Assembly: GCA_001792895.1 (NCBI GenBank)
Contig: MARA01000020.1
Coordinates: 372,001 to 436,000, forward strand
DNA: 64,000 nt
Origin: Lentinus brumalis
Taxonomy: Eukaryota > Basidiomycota > Agaricomycetes > Polyporales > Polyporaceae
Direction of reading: 5' to 3'
Shown piece after piece: positions 36,301 through 47,421 of this stretch (positions within the stretch are counted from its first letter, which is position 1; the number at the start of each line of letters is the position of its first letter). The position numbers and the translations under genes are program-made. A model generated the notes under the pieces. That model saw nothing but the letters and a program-made list of their open reading frames with translations, was not told where the DNA came from and made no database searches.

Positions 36301-37617
36301 AATCAGGATATGGTGAGAAGAAGGCGGACATCGGGAGCTCCAGCGCTGAGCGACCATCTATCGTATACGCATTTTGGTCGCGCGGATGGACATAGAGACG
36401 ATGAGCCAACGCATGAAGGCCGCCGTCTCGCATGAACCATCGGACGGGTATCACTGGCGCGATCGAACCGAGGTTGTCCACATTTGCAAGTGCCGGCTCA
36501 TTCACGAAGTAGTCCTTGCCTTCCGGGGACCGCACCATTGGTCCCGCGATACTCCCTGGAACCTCGTGACGCCATTTGTCGAACTGCCAGGCCTCGCTGC
36601 CGGAGTCCCCAACCTCCTCGCTATACCAATGCAGATGCCGGCAAACCAGCGGATTGGCAAGCTCCTGCGGTGCGTGTTAGTTCCTGATGATACTATGCAC
36701 ACCGGGTCAGGTACGTACGTGCTGCACTAGTTTCTTGAACCTGTTCACTGAGAAAAGGTTGCCGAGTTTACCTTCCACCAGTTGCGGGTCTGTTCCGCAA
36801 AGCTCGAGCAGTGCCGTACGATGTCGCTTGACCTGAGACACGGAGGGAAGCCCGGAGGCCCCGCACTTGCCTGAGAACCAGCACGTAGCCTCCAGCTCGC
36901 CTTCACCAAAGCAAGCTCGCGGGAATGCCATCATAGCGTCCAAAGAAGCGTCCTGTGGCAGGGAGGCACGGTCAGTATGCGGCGGCGGCAGATAACAGCT
37001 ACAGAGGTAGAGCATACCTCACAGCTGAGCCAAGGGAAAAAGCGATTAGGGTCTTGCAGAGCAATACCGTCCTTCGGTGCGCAATCGTCTGAGGGCGGTA
37101 TCAATTCTTCTGATGCAGGTGCATTGTCGTCGGCCTCCTCTGCACGCGTCCCCACCTCACCAGCACCCTCAAAGCAGAAACCAGCCTGATCCTCTTCCTC
37201 AGTCTCCCATTCGCCATCGTCCTCCGGCAGCTTGTCCATAGCGTCGCCCATCGGGCCATCCCAGTCGTTGTATATGCAGTCTGCGCCATCGCTAGGGAGT
37301 GCGGGACCGAGGCGCGTGGAATGCACTTGCAGAATGTCGCCTTCCGATGGGGCATGAGCCAGCTCGTCTCCAAAGTCCAGCTGCACGTCGTCTGACGCGT
37401 ACGGGATGGTGAACGGACTCGAGGGTTCATGAAACGGACTTGTGGGCGTGTCTGAGTCCGAGGCAACCTCGCGAGCACGTTCCGTATGATTGGCTGAGTC
37501 TTCATGCGCAATAGCAGCGCTGAGATACATCCAGGAGCGTGCGGCGGGGCATATCTGGCACTTGTACTTGGTCCCCTGGTGACCAGTAGCAACCAGGAAG
37601 TCTGCGACGGGGTCCAT
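33310..37617 (-). CDS. Divergent transposase-like protein of cluster 2 (about 1300 residues)
   Basis: Exons that join in phase include 37617-37018, 36952-36719, 36664-36250, 36191-35885, 35820-35596, 35533-34816 and 34777 downwards to the stop at 33310, with further small introns near 34,330-34,390 and 33,920-33,960. The N-terminus has a zinc-finger-like KYKCQICPAARSWM with later His residues. The centre reads PIWFYCDDTSGNVSKKWNKH, FLGTSNIASPLEMFDDVV and VLAMLGDNPMQSEFASH, then GKCFCRICHVRSSDKARP and PVEVLHVVLLGFVKYFW. The order aligns in spirit with the Tnp2 core of cluster 1 (IDG / GPKKPKNIDSF / ADSPGMAYL / LDLMH), suggesting a distant RNase-H-like transposase; this is inference. No frame break was found. 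The start could lie further upstream of ATG 37617, since the frame stays open to 37638. Confidence 0.7.
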
Positions 37618-38651
37618 CAGGAATCCGCCGACGCGCACCCAATGCTGTACTTACGCCAAGGTCGGCGAATCCGTTGTTGTGACATTGTCGTGCGGATTCG
37701 TGTGTACGGGGGAGTGTTGGGAGAGAACGGCAGAGAGAGAGCTCACCGGCCAAAGTGCCCGCCTCACATCTGAGTGACCCCACTGTCCTGCACACCGTGC
37801 TCCGAAGGGCGAACGATAGATATTCGAAGAGTTGTGGAACCATCGATATAGATTGGCCTAGAACTATGAACGATACAGGGCATTCGTAGGGAGGACGTAG
37901 ACTCAAGGGCGGATAGGAAGAGCGTGTCCGCGGACAGCGTCTTCCAAGGATCAGAGCGTCAAATTCCCATGGTTCCCACGGACATCGTCCTCCCGTCTCC
38001 GTTTGCATGGGCGTGTAAGAGTCAACACAAGTCAACATAGTAAGTACATCCAGTCATAATAGCGTGGAGTTACGGGTAAGTATTAGTTCCATATTCAGCG
38101 ATAGGCGCCAGACGGTACCTCCGGGTCGTTCTCCCCCACTCAATAGACCCGTCAATCGTCTGCCTAGGGGAGACAAACGATTTGTCAATTCCTGGTCTGC
38201 CTAAGGGAGACAGCGCTCATTATGGCTCGAATCGCAGCGGGTGGAGAACTCCATTTCAGCCCAATCGCACGGGTCGCGCCGTACCGAGGCTACAAACAAC
38301 AGCATGCCTTGGCGCCCCCATACACGCAGCAATATGTCAGGCTCGAGCAGACCGAGTTCGGCATCTTCAAGTTCAAGCCAACGAGAGAGCAAAAAGATGG
38401 CCGCGGCGAACAGTACACGGCTTTGCGCGGTAGACCGAGGTTTCTGTCGGCAAGTGCGTGTACTGACGCTGAGCGAGGAGGTGACGATTCTGACGAAAGG
38501 CTGCGATGTCCTGGAATCTCGGGTATGATATATATGACGCTAGCTACAACTGAGGGAATACCGGGTCCGGATGTAAGTACAGTTACCCAAGAGCAGAGAG
38601 TTCGGGAGTGGAGCGATCGTATCCTCTAGGCTCTGGCTGGGACGACGACGG
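37618..38651. other. Spacer upstream of the cluster 2 transposase-like gene
   Basis: Probably holds the promoter and one end of the transposon. A plus-strand frame at 38222-38629 (135 codons) has no recognised motif. An 18-base direct repeat lies at 38158 and 38194. No terminal inverted repeat was found by eye. Confidence 0.35.
38158..38212 (+). repeat. Two-copy direct repeat GTCTGCCTARGGGAGACA
   Basis: Copies begin at about 38158 and 38195, 36-37 bases apart and differing at one base. They lie outside the 5' end of the transposase-like gene, where subterminal binding sites of an element would be expected. Confidence 0.5.
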
Positions 38652-39582
38652 TCATGCTGGGGTATACGGTCGGTACGAGACGAGCAATCGCCAGTTGCTG
38701 TCCTTTCCCTGCGACTTGTCTCGCTTGCCCTTAGCGTCTTTCGGGGGGCCTTGCGTGAGGCCTATATGTATGCATCGAGGATGGAAGAAGAACTTCCGGA
38801 GGCGTAAGGGTCAGCCTCTGTGTACGCGCGGCGTGGAGATAGACCCGAAAACGTACGTGGTTCCAGGCGTCGATGAGCTGCGAGACCGGACCCTTCTTCG
38901 TGCGCTTTAAGAGACTGTCTACACCCTTCACAATGAAGAACCCTGCAGACGGACGATGGTCAGTCTTGAGCTTGAGACCCTGCCCGCAGCTTGCAAGGAA
39001 CGACATACCGAAGATGATCCCAATACCCAGCGCCAACGGCGCCAGCCCCGCAACGACGCGGTTCATGGGCGACAACGAGCCCGCGACGCGCATGTCGTGC
39101 AAAAACCGCCTCCAGTCCTGCTCGTTCACGTCGTGCGTCACGAACGGGTGCGAGACGAGCGGGCTATCTGGCGGGATGTACGGGAATCCGCGGTCGAGCG
39201 TGCTCCCCTTCCCGATGAGCACCATCGCGGGGAACATGCTGTACGGCGCCGGGGCGGGCGCGCGCCCGAACGACGGCGGGGGCGGGTTCAGGAGCGTCTT
39301 CGGGTCCTTACCCGGGGCGAAGTTCTTGACGTGCCCCATGAACCCTTTCGGGTTGTCGCCCGTGAGCTCGGGCCCGGGCGTGCCGTCGGGCGAGGGTGCG
39401 AAGGAGGGCATGTGCGCCATTGGGGGCGGCATCTTTTGGAGGTCGAGCCGGAGTCCGGAGCCGTTGGAGGGCCCGGGGTAGGAGGGGGGAGGCGCGTCGG
39501 CATAGCTGTAGCTGGGGCCGGCTTGGGACGGGCCATCGTAGGAGCCCTTGAAGTCGGATGGGCTCTTCTCGACGTCAATCAT
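38652..39582 (-). CDS. Unknown fungal protein with Pro-rich head, conserved core and membrane segment
   Basis: Two exons (39582-38857 and 38792-38652) give 288 residues. The N-terminal 110 residues are Pro/Gly/Ser/Tyr-rich. A conserved core follows: GHVKNFAPGKDPKTLLNPP, MVLIGKGSTLDRGFPYIPP, HPFVTHDVNEQDWRRFLHD and VAGSLSPMNRVVAGLAPL, then a hydrophobic stretch (LALGIGIIFGMSFLASC), VSQLIDAWNH and, after the intron, FFFHPRCIHIGLTQGPP with a basic Lys/Asp tail. I recall similar fungal proteins of unknown function; no name is justified. The splice junction is supported by the same join in the decayed paralog at 6.7-7.3 kb. A TATA element lies at 39686-39694. Confidence 0.8.
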
Positions 39583-41255
39583 GGTGAATTGCGAAGGTGT
39601 AGAGTGGGAGGGGCCCGGGAGGTCCGTGCGAGTGTCCGCTTGCTTGTCGCTGTCTTGGCACGGATGTTCATGTCTGGGCAGGAAGCTATATATTGTGCTG
39701 GTCTTCGCACTCAGGACGCCCTACGAACCGCATGGTTCGCCGTCGACTCCGAGGACAGTCATTCACCAGTACGCCTCGGCACGACAGCTGCGCAGTATAC
39801 CCATGCAGACGCTCGAGAAGCGCGATTTGTGGCATGACCGGGTGAGCGCCTGGGTCTCCGCAGCTCTATCTAGATGTGAGTGGTGCTAGGAGGGTGAAGT
39901 AGTGTGTGAGGTGTGTTACAGGACCCTGCAGTGCGCGGACACATCGTGGAGGAAGCGATTCGCACTCCAGGTCACTGCCACGATGATAGACTGCGTGCTC
40001 GTCAAATTCGACATATCTGCCAGGGCGCGAGATGGAGGATTGAGAACACGATTGATCAGAAATGCAGACGAACCTGAGCCCCCGTACAGCTTCGCCTGCT
40101 GCACTGCCCTGGTCGGCGTCGTAGTGTGTACACAGAAAGTTGGGAATGATGATTGAAGAAGAACGGAGGAAGGTTGCCATGGTCCTCAGTTCCTGTAGTC
40201 GCCGACCGTGGCACTGCCCTAAAGACTACGCGTTTCGTCGCCTGTCGTGCGAGGAAGGCGGGGTAACAATAACTGAACGGAAACAAGGATCGGCCCAGGC
40301 GTCTTGCGGGCGGTGGACTGAGCGGCAAGCTCCTCGGAGTGGCTTCTCCGAGGCCCGCAGTCAAGAGAAGAGAGTGACCAGACCTAGCATACGAGAGTAA
40401 GAATGCACAGGTCAGTATGTAGATGTAAACAGGCTCGGGCTTCGCCTCGGCGCAGGTTTTTAATGACTCACTAGTGTTGGATGACTGAGCATAGTACTCA
40501 GCTTAAGTCATGCAAATTATTTGTACGTGGCACGATGTGAAGAACGTATCTGTCCTCGAGGACTCGCTTGGTTTGAATTTTGAAGGAGCAGAGCAGAGTC
40601 AACCCCGAAATGGGCATCTAAGCGCCAACAACAATCGTCCCGATGAGATCTCGACGCGTCGGTGGCTGAGGATAAGTAATCAATCTATAGCTACGTTCCG
40701 GTGGCCCGTCCTTCCTTTCAAACCACCACGACCTCCCAGCTCTGCGTTCCTACTCCTTTGCTCTCCTTGATGTTATCTCTGTGGCCGGTATTCCTTCCCG
40801 ACTGGCCTCCACGATTCATGCAAACAAACCCGATTGACCTCAGTACTGTAATGCACGATGTCCAGACTCGGTTGTTCACACTTCACTAGTACGCACAGCG
40901 TGTCAATAATCCACCCTAGTGGACCTCAAGTGCGGGTACTGCTTACAAATGTCAGGAAGGAGCGCGCTCTTCAGCAGCTTCGGCTGGGGCGTCTATCAGG
41001 GTGCCGTGCTCTCTCAGCCTCTGCAACCACCGCCATCTGCATCAGACGCGATCCCGAGAACAGGACATACGCTGTTGTAGGCCTACTTGGATGCTTGCTG
41101 TGTGCAAATTAGCGACATACCGCCCTACTGTCACTACATCGGCATTGGACTCGAAACCACTGGCACTATGGACGGCCACACCGCACTCGTGAGTGGCATA
41201 TCCTGGTATTCGGGCCGAGCAGCGACCTCACCCCCGTCTACAGAGCGATGTTCCG
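39583..41255. other. Divergent intergenic region
   Basis: Begins with the promoter of the gene ending at 38652 (AATATATAG on the minus strand at 39686-39694). The rest, to 41255, holds short frames without motifs. A frame around 40,930-41,100 (QQLRLGRLSGCRALSAS) could be an upstream exon of the next gene but cannot be supported. Confidence 0.4.
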
Positions 41256-41979
41256 ATGTACTCGACTATGATTGCTCCAACGCGGGCAGAAGAAACCGAG
41301 AGTCAGCCCGAGCACCCGCTTTCGGAGGATGGTAAGCAGTTTCGGTTCAGAGTCAGTTGTGTCGCTGCAGCACCTGCTCATTTCCCCCAGGAAAGCACAG
41401 AGTGCTGCCTGAGCAGGGCCGCCAGGGCGTGAACAGGCCAGCTCCCATCAACCTGGACTGCTGGCCGGCCTTTCGCGATAAAGATGAAGACACCGAGGTT
41501 TTCTTCGCCGTGTACAAACCCGTCCTCCCGCGCCAGACCCCGCGTGACCTCCACTGGTCACTCGCATGGCCCATCCGGGACACCAACCCGGCTGCGTGGC
41601 GGCAGATCCACGTCATCGAAGAGAGAGTCGAAGCGGAGGCCGGCACATGGGACTCGCGCTACGTCTACTGGGCCCCGCTCACGAAGACATCTGGACCTAC
41701 GGACGATGTCGCGAAAAGATACTCGCTGGGCGCGTTTCCCCTCGAGCGGCGCGAAAGGATTGAGGATCTTGCGGGATTGACACCTGTTATGGTGCCAGAT
41801 GGGACGTGGAACTGCCAGGACTGGCTGCTTGACTTGTTCGAGCGGATGGTCGGAGCGGGACTCATCTCTGGTTGGAAGAGGGACGAGGTCCTTGCGGCTG
41901 CTGGTTATGCGTCCGGTATGCCATCCTTACTATGTTGAAGTCGGATGCTGAGTTGCTACTCTTTTTCTGTCTAGCTTGA
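41256..41979 (+). CDS. Small basidiomycete protein of unknown function
   Basis: Exon 1 (41256-41331) encodes MYSTMIAPTRAEETESQ. It joins in phase to 41391-41915 and a final two-codon exon ending at 41979. The core reads EVFFAVYKPVLPRQTPRDLH, WSLAWPIRDTNPAAWRQIHV, then DGTWNCQDWLLDLFERMVGA and GLISGWKRDEVLAAAG. The pattern of a short beta domain ending in a C-x-DW-x(5)-R/E helix is shared by many small basidiomycete-specific proteins (family memory, no name). There is no signal peptide or membrane span, so it is probably cytosolic. If the last intron is not used, the frame ends at 41938. Confidence 0.6.
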
Positions 41980-42196
41980 GAGTACTGATAAGTCATGGCC
42001 CCTCCGGGCAGACCTGGTCACTCCGGGTGATACAAGTTTCTTTCTGGAGTCGAGACGGTTTGCAGTTGTCTCGCGCTGGATGGCGAATGCATCTCTGACC
42101 GCACGCGACTTGCTCGGGCGGGCTCTCGCCCGCCTTCAACGCCGCTACAGTATCTCAGTCTGGTTACCCGACTCTACTCATACTTATCTGAGTACT
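41980..42196. other. Short spacer before the foldback element
   Basis: 3' flank of the small gene; nothing else recognised. Confidence 0.4.
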
Positions 42197-42438
42197 TTAC
42201 AGCTGTTTTCATATCGATAGGCCCCTCTCAAAAATATGTACGGATTGTCGGCTGAGGGCGGACCACGTAAAGGATGCTTCGCGGCCCTAGCGCACAACTG
42301 TGCGGGGATGATGGCAGTCCTTGCGTAGGCTCAGGTAGGCTCACCAGGGCGTGGAAGCCGTACTTTTCAAGGTCTGCCTCAGCCGACTGTCTGTGTAGAC
42401 TCTCTTGAAGGGGCCTATCGATATGAAAACAGCTGTAA
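42197..42438. mobile_element. Foldback MITE with 30-base perfect terminal inverted repeats, mariner-like
   Basis: The first 30 bases match the reverse complement of the last 30 exactly, beginning TTACAGCTGTTTTCATATCG. Similarity continues imperfectly inward for about 60 more bases on each side, with GTCGGCTGAGG shared. The element is 242 bases and non-coding. Each end shows TA followed by CAGCTG, so a TA target duplication and a Tc1/mariner-type origin are likely (inference). Confidence 0.8.
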
Positions 42439-43689
42439 CTCTTCTTGAATACACGCCGGAGCAGCGCCAGATGCGTCCTGCTCGGGCGTGTTGCTGGCTT
42501 CTGGCTGGTGGCCTTCGATAACTACTTTTATATGCAGGTGCAATGTGGGAGACAAATACCCTGCACGACTGTCTGGAACGCAAGAACACCTGGGGCCCCA
42601 GTTTGCCACTCCTAAAGACTTCGCCATCACTCCCTCCAACACCTGTCCACTTCTCGTAGCCAGGAATATGCGCTATAAGATAAGTACCGCAGGACACATG
42701 CACTGACTGCCAGAGCAGGACAATAGGCCGGACTCTTAGCCGGTTTCCAACGAGAGTCAGTCGCGAACTCTCGCGGAGAAACACGCGGTAGTACGCGTGA
42801 GCGAAAAACACGCCGAGGCGCTGATGATTCGTCCCATACTCGCCGGAGCCGCTGCGATGCAACGATAGCGTCACGAAGGGGCACGGAGTCGAGGCGCAAG
42901 GGGACAATAGCAAGACATTGCTATCCGACTGCCAGAGGGCGCACGGGACGCACTGGACGGCCCGGCTCTCTAGCAACGCAGTTGCCCCTGTTGCCTCTCG
43001 CTGTGCCTTATAATTTGGAAGGTACGTAGAGCCTAGAGGTACCTGTGGCATCGAGCTCATGATTCTTGTCGGACCGTCAGACTTTGAAGGAGAGCTTCCC
43101 AGCCTCTCGAAGGTCTCTGACGACGATCCTAGGTACAAGGGTCGGCGGAAGAGCGGGAGAAAATCAAGCGTGGCGTTGGACAGATGGGAAGATTCTGCGC
43201 ACGAGCATACCATGCAGTGCACACCTGGCTATGCTCGAGCCGAGCGAGGGAACGCGAAGGAGGTGAGTTCAGTTTCGAGAACAAGGTCTGTCTCACGGCG
43301 CTACGCCCAGATAATTAACTCCAGATAACCTACATCCCGCCGGGGCGCCAATTGCCTTCGAAGGCACACTTAAGCCCGTAAAAGGAAAGTCGGGGCGGGC
43401 AAACAGCCATAAATACGACTTATATGCAGTGCTAGGTCGCCGTTACATAATATAATGGCGGACGCAGGCGTCTGAGGAGGTCTTATTGTTCCGAATCTGT
43501 GCGTTGCTTATTGTCGAGAGGACTCTAGGACCGGACGCGGAAGACAATGACGGCCAGTGCACAAAAGCCAGGGAAGGCGGCGGGCGATACTAAAGCTCCT
43601 GCTGGACAGAGTTCCCGCCACTTCACTTTCGCATTGCTTTGAGCGAGTCTCCCTTTGACGATCCTCCTTAGATTCTTACGACCGCTACG
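42439..43689. other. Spacer upstream of the disordered-protein gene
   Basis: A minus-strand frame (43222-42341, 293 codons) crosses one arm of the foldback element and shows no conserved motif; it is probably chance. The stretch near 43,400-43,690 should contain the promoter of the next gene. Confidence 0.4.
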
Positions 43690-45723
43690 ATGACATCTAG
43701 TGAGTCTTCTGCACATCTGTCGCAGCTCGATAGAACGTAGCTGACACATTTGCCAGTCTTCGCAAACAACAGGATCCTCCCGAATCTCAAGCGACGCTCC
43801 CGTCCTACGAACAAGTCTGATGTCGTTTCGCCTGCCAAGGCGAAGCCCCTCCACATTCTCCCCAACGTCGCGGAGGAAGATGAGTGCCCAAGTCGCCCCT
43901 CATGTTCATCAACGTCCTCCCTCCCGATCACCAACAACTATCAACCTTCGCGCTACTTCGGTAGCAGCGCAACGCTCGGCGCTCGCCCTGTCCACGACAA
44001 GCGGGACTCGCGCAGGGTCGTCCTGACCGGAGTGGAGGGTCTCACATTCGATGATTTCTTCCCCCCATCAAGCGCCCCTCGGGCCCGTACACCCTCGCCC
44101 CCTCCCCGCCCAATCACTCCCCCACGGTCAGCTGCATCATCGCCCGCCTCGGAGTGCTCCCTGGACGATATTAACCTGCGCTTCTCCGGCCTTGGTATCT
44201 CTCTCAACTTCCCCTCTCCGCCATCTCCTGCGACACCGATTTCGACGCCTTCAAGGAGACGCGAACAGTCTCCGACGCCCTCTGTAGCCAGCAGCGACGC
44301 CTCTACTGCCAGCCCTAAAACCCCTTGCTCCACGCCACCGACCTCCGAGGACGAGTCTTCGCCTTGCAAGTCTAACCTCATGCGTGCTCCTACCTTCAAG
44401 TCGCAACGCGCGTCGATTCTCTTCATGCAGTCCATGCCCGACCTCGCCGAGCCCACGCGCAAGGCTTCCATTACCTCCCTCGTGGACGAGGACATCTCGG
44501 AGGATGTCGACTATATCGCACAAGAGATTGGCGACATCGTGACTCTCTCCACCCCTCTTCCGCCTCCATCCCCACTGGCACAGTCCAGTCTCTTCTCCGA
44601 CGCGCGTGCTCGCCCCGACTCCGTGCCCCCGCCACCGCGCAGGGGTCGGAGCAGCAAGCCTCCTCCCGCCTTGCCGCGCATCTCCATTCAGGACAGCAGC
44701 GCCCGCGGGCCCAGTGCTCAGCTCGACCCTACATTCCCGCTCAAGCGCCGTTCGTACCTCGTCCCCACGCGCCCGCCTCCGCCACCTCCGATGCAGTGCT
44801 CTCCAGGTCTCTCTGCGATGGAGCAGGCGACAGAGGACCTGCTCGCCGAGCTCGCGAACGCGGCGCTCGGCGCAGGCTTGCTGGGTCAGGAACTCACCGT
44901 CCCGCACGACGCGTGGTCGTCCGCAGGCTCCGTCCCGCCCTCGCCCAGCAGCCACTTCATCGTCTCAACGCCCGTGTCCGCCATCAGTGGGCTTCGCCCG
45001 CTCCCGCGCTCCTCCATTCCGATGGACATCAACGATTTCCCTGAGGAGAGCCCGATCGAGCTCCTGCTCCCCAGACGCGACCAGTGGCCGAGCACGCCCC
45101 AGAGCATCTCCGTGTACTCGCAGATGAGCGACTCCGCGCCCGCCTCGCCGCTCTCCTCTTTTGACTTCGACTTCGACGTCACGTTGTACAGAGGCGATTC
45201 CCATTGCAACTCTCATTCTCAATCCCAGTCCTACCCGAGTGCTCAGCTCATGCCGGAGAGCCCCGCCCCAAGCCCGATACGCCGCTCGCCCTCGACGCTG
45301 TCGGTGACTGCGGACCCGGAGCGCACCCTCCGCTCGCGCTGGTCGACTTCGACACTCGGCTCGCTCGCCGAGTCGCACTCGCACTCCTGGCTGCCGCGCT
45401 TCACGCTTTCGCCCTCGAAGAAGGCGAAGAGCAAGGCCGCGGCCGCGGCTATGCACTCGCATTCCTCCTCGTCCGCGTCCTCGACATCCCCGACGTCTGC
45501 CCTGCAGCGCAAGAACGCTGTCAAGGGCGCGCACGCCGCGAAGCGTTCGATGGACTCGGACCGCGGCCTGAGCCGGCGGGACAGCCGCTCGTCGCGCGTG
45601 AGCGTGAGCAGCGCGAGCGACAGCGGGGACAGTGCGAGCACTACGAGCTCGGGCCTGCGCAGGAAGCCGATCCCGATGGCGCTCCTGGGGGTGTCGGGCG
45701 GGCAGGTTTCGATGTCCATGTGA
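43690..45723 (+). CDS. Large Ser/Pro-rich disordered protein, basidiomycete-specific
   Basis: A ten-base first exon (43690-43699, ATG ACA TCT A) joins in phase to 43757-45723, giving MTSIFANNRILPNLKRRSRP and 658 residues in total. Nearly the whole protein is Ser/Pro/Arg-rich. Islands of order include RRVVLTGVEGLTFDDFFPPS, SLDDINLRFSGLGISLNFP, RASILFMQSMPDLAEP and AMEQATEDLLAELANAALGA, and a C-terminal RKPIPMALLGVSG. The islands look like short linear motifs that would be conserved in relatives, while the linkers carry many Ser-Pro phosphorylation sites. It may be a signalling scaffold or regulator (inference). The very short first exon could be replaced by a start at ATG 43750 (MPVFANNR) if unspliced. 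Confidence 0.75.
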
Positions 45724-46725
45724 GCTTGACGAAGACGAAGACGTAACGACCCCCCTTATGACCTCTCCCTCTCCTCCGGCATGTTTTCGTCTGGTTTGTT
45801 CCTGCTGCTATCTTGATCCGGCTACTGTATCCATAGTCAACACTCGCTCCTTGCACCCCTCATCCACTTTCTAACCCCCATCTCAGAACGCTCCAAGAGC
45901 TCTATAATTATGTAGCATTTGCATTCCTTCCCTGCTTCCTCGCCTCCACCCCCCTTGTAGCATCCTTCGTTCTCGCTCTCTATTTATTCGGGCCCATTCT
46001 GCCCTCTTGCATAGCGACTAATCCTTCAAGTCTGCTTCGTATACGTACATACCGGCTGTACATAGGTCACTGGACGCGCCCGATACCTGGGCAGTGCTGC
46101 GTAGACTGCGTCCGGGACACACGCTCCCACTCTCACTCTCGTTTTTTGCCACAGTTAATCGTAACGCGTCGGCTGGGTCGAACTACTGTATGTGTACCAC
46201 CTTGGTGACGATGACTCGGAATGCATTACGAATCTTTGATCTAGCAAAACACAGTACTGCTGGGATACACCTTCGCGCGCGCGCGCTCACCAGTCACCGT
46301 TCATAGTTGAACCATCTCTGGATCTCCGGGGAACACTCCAGATGCAATGATCATGGAACGTGTCCATCTGCAGCGTCGTCCTGACATTGTCCATCAGAGA
46401 GATTACAATGATGCACTCGGGATGCCACCCAGCAATAAGCATGGGGTCGTGACGGGACGTATGAGCATTGCAGGAAACCTGCTAGGCCTGTGGCGAGGTC
46501 TCAGGCTGGTCACTGGTGATTTGTAGCGGCAGATCAGGACAGTTTACGGCGTCGACAACGCGATGGCAGCATGTAAGTGAGTATCTTCGTCGTCAAGCGC
46601 AAGCTCTGGTGCCACTTGTCACTGCGACTTCAACTTGGAAGGTGGTGTCGCTCGTGCGCATTTGGAAACCTAGACGCCCACTCAGAGACTCAACATCGCC
46701 ACGTGGTGACGATGTTGACGCCACT
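45724..46725. other. 3' flank and spacer
   Basis: Pyrimidine-rich 3' flank of the disordered-protein gene followed by unassigned sequence. No gene seen. Confidence 0.4.
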
Positions 46726-47160
46726 TAAAGTTATCGATATTATCATCCGGGAGCAACAAGCGTGAGGAGAGCAAACACGACATCAATATCCGCAATTGAC
46801 AACTCCCCAGCCGCGAAGCCTGTCTTGGAGAAGACGCGCCTGGATAACTACTCATCCTCTTGAAGGGAGCCGAAAATACCTCGTCAAGTGTTCTGCCTTG
46901 TTGCTGAATCACGGGACGAACAGGCGAGCTGCAGCGGCGCCAGACTTGCACAGCTTCTCCTCGACAAAAACGAGGGCAACGATCGTCGATGTCCGTCGAC
47001 TGCGTGAGCTTCACTGCCTCAGAAGGAGGCTCCGGTGATGTAGACAGACCAGGTGAGGGCAGGGGTCTGACTAGCCTTCATCATTATGCAGCAGGAGGTC
47101 TGTGGCAGCGCCGCATCTTGTGCATGATGGGGTTGACCTTCGTGTTGTACCACTGAGTGG
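46726..47160 (-). pseudogene. Decayed glutathione S-transferase fragment (third GST copy)
   Basis: On the minus strand, bases 47152-47116 match the WYNTKVNPI segment of the GST at 2145 almost exactly at the DNA level. The next recognisable piece (about 47,030-46,975) encodes PPSEAVKLTQS, matching PSPEAVKLTES. After a frame change, about 46,850-46,770 encodes KTGFAAGELSIADIDVVFAL, matching ETGLAVGEFSIADVAAAPFL. The order and orientation are those of a GST, but the frame shifts repeatedly and the first domain is missing. It is closer to copy 1 than to copy 2. Confidence 0.75.
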
Positions 47161-47421
47161 CTTACGTTCCCATCGAGCAGAGAGAACCGACGACGCTCTC
47201 AGACCGTTTACACACCGCAACACAAGAGAACGTAAACTTGTGTACGAACTTCGAAGACACAATGTTACGAAAAGAGGATAAAAGGGACAATGGAATATAC
47301 ACCAGCCTCCAGGATATACAGTGCAATGCAAAGACTACCATGATAACCCACCTCACCCCCGCGCCCGAACAGCCCGCGCCCCGGCCCACAGCGACCAACC
47401 CCGACTCGAGGCCATGCACGA
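47161..47421. other. Spacer beyond the calcineurin 3' end
   Basis: 261 bases of unassigned sequence; no motif seen. Confidence 0.4.

Noticed and set aside
42341..43222. 293-codon minus-strand frame
   Set aside because: It runs through one arm of the foldback element and shows no conserved segment; probably chance.
44251..45534. Minus-strand Arg-rich frames opposite the disordered-protein gene
   Set aside because: Codon shadows of Ser/Pro-rich coding sequence; no motifs.
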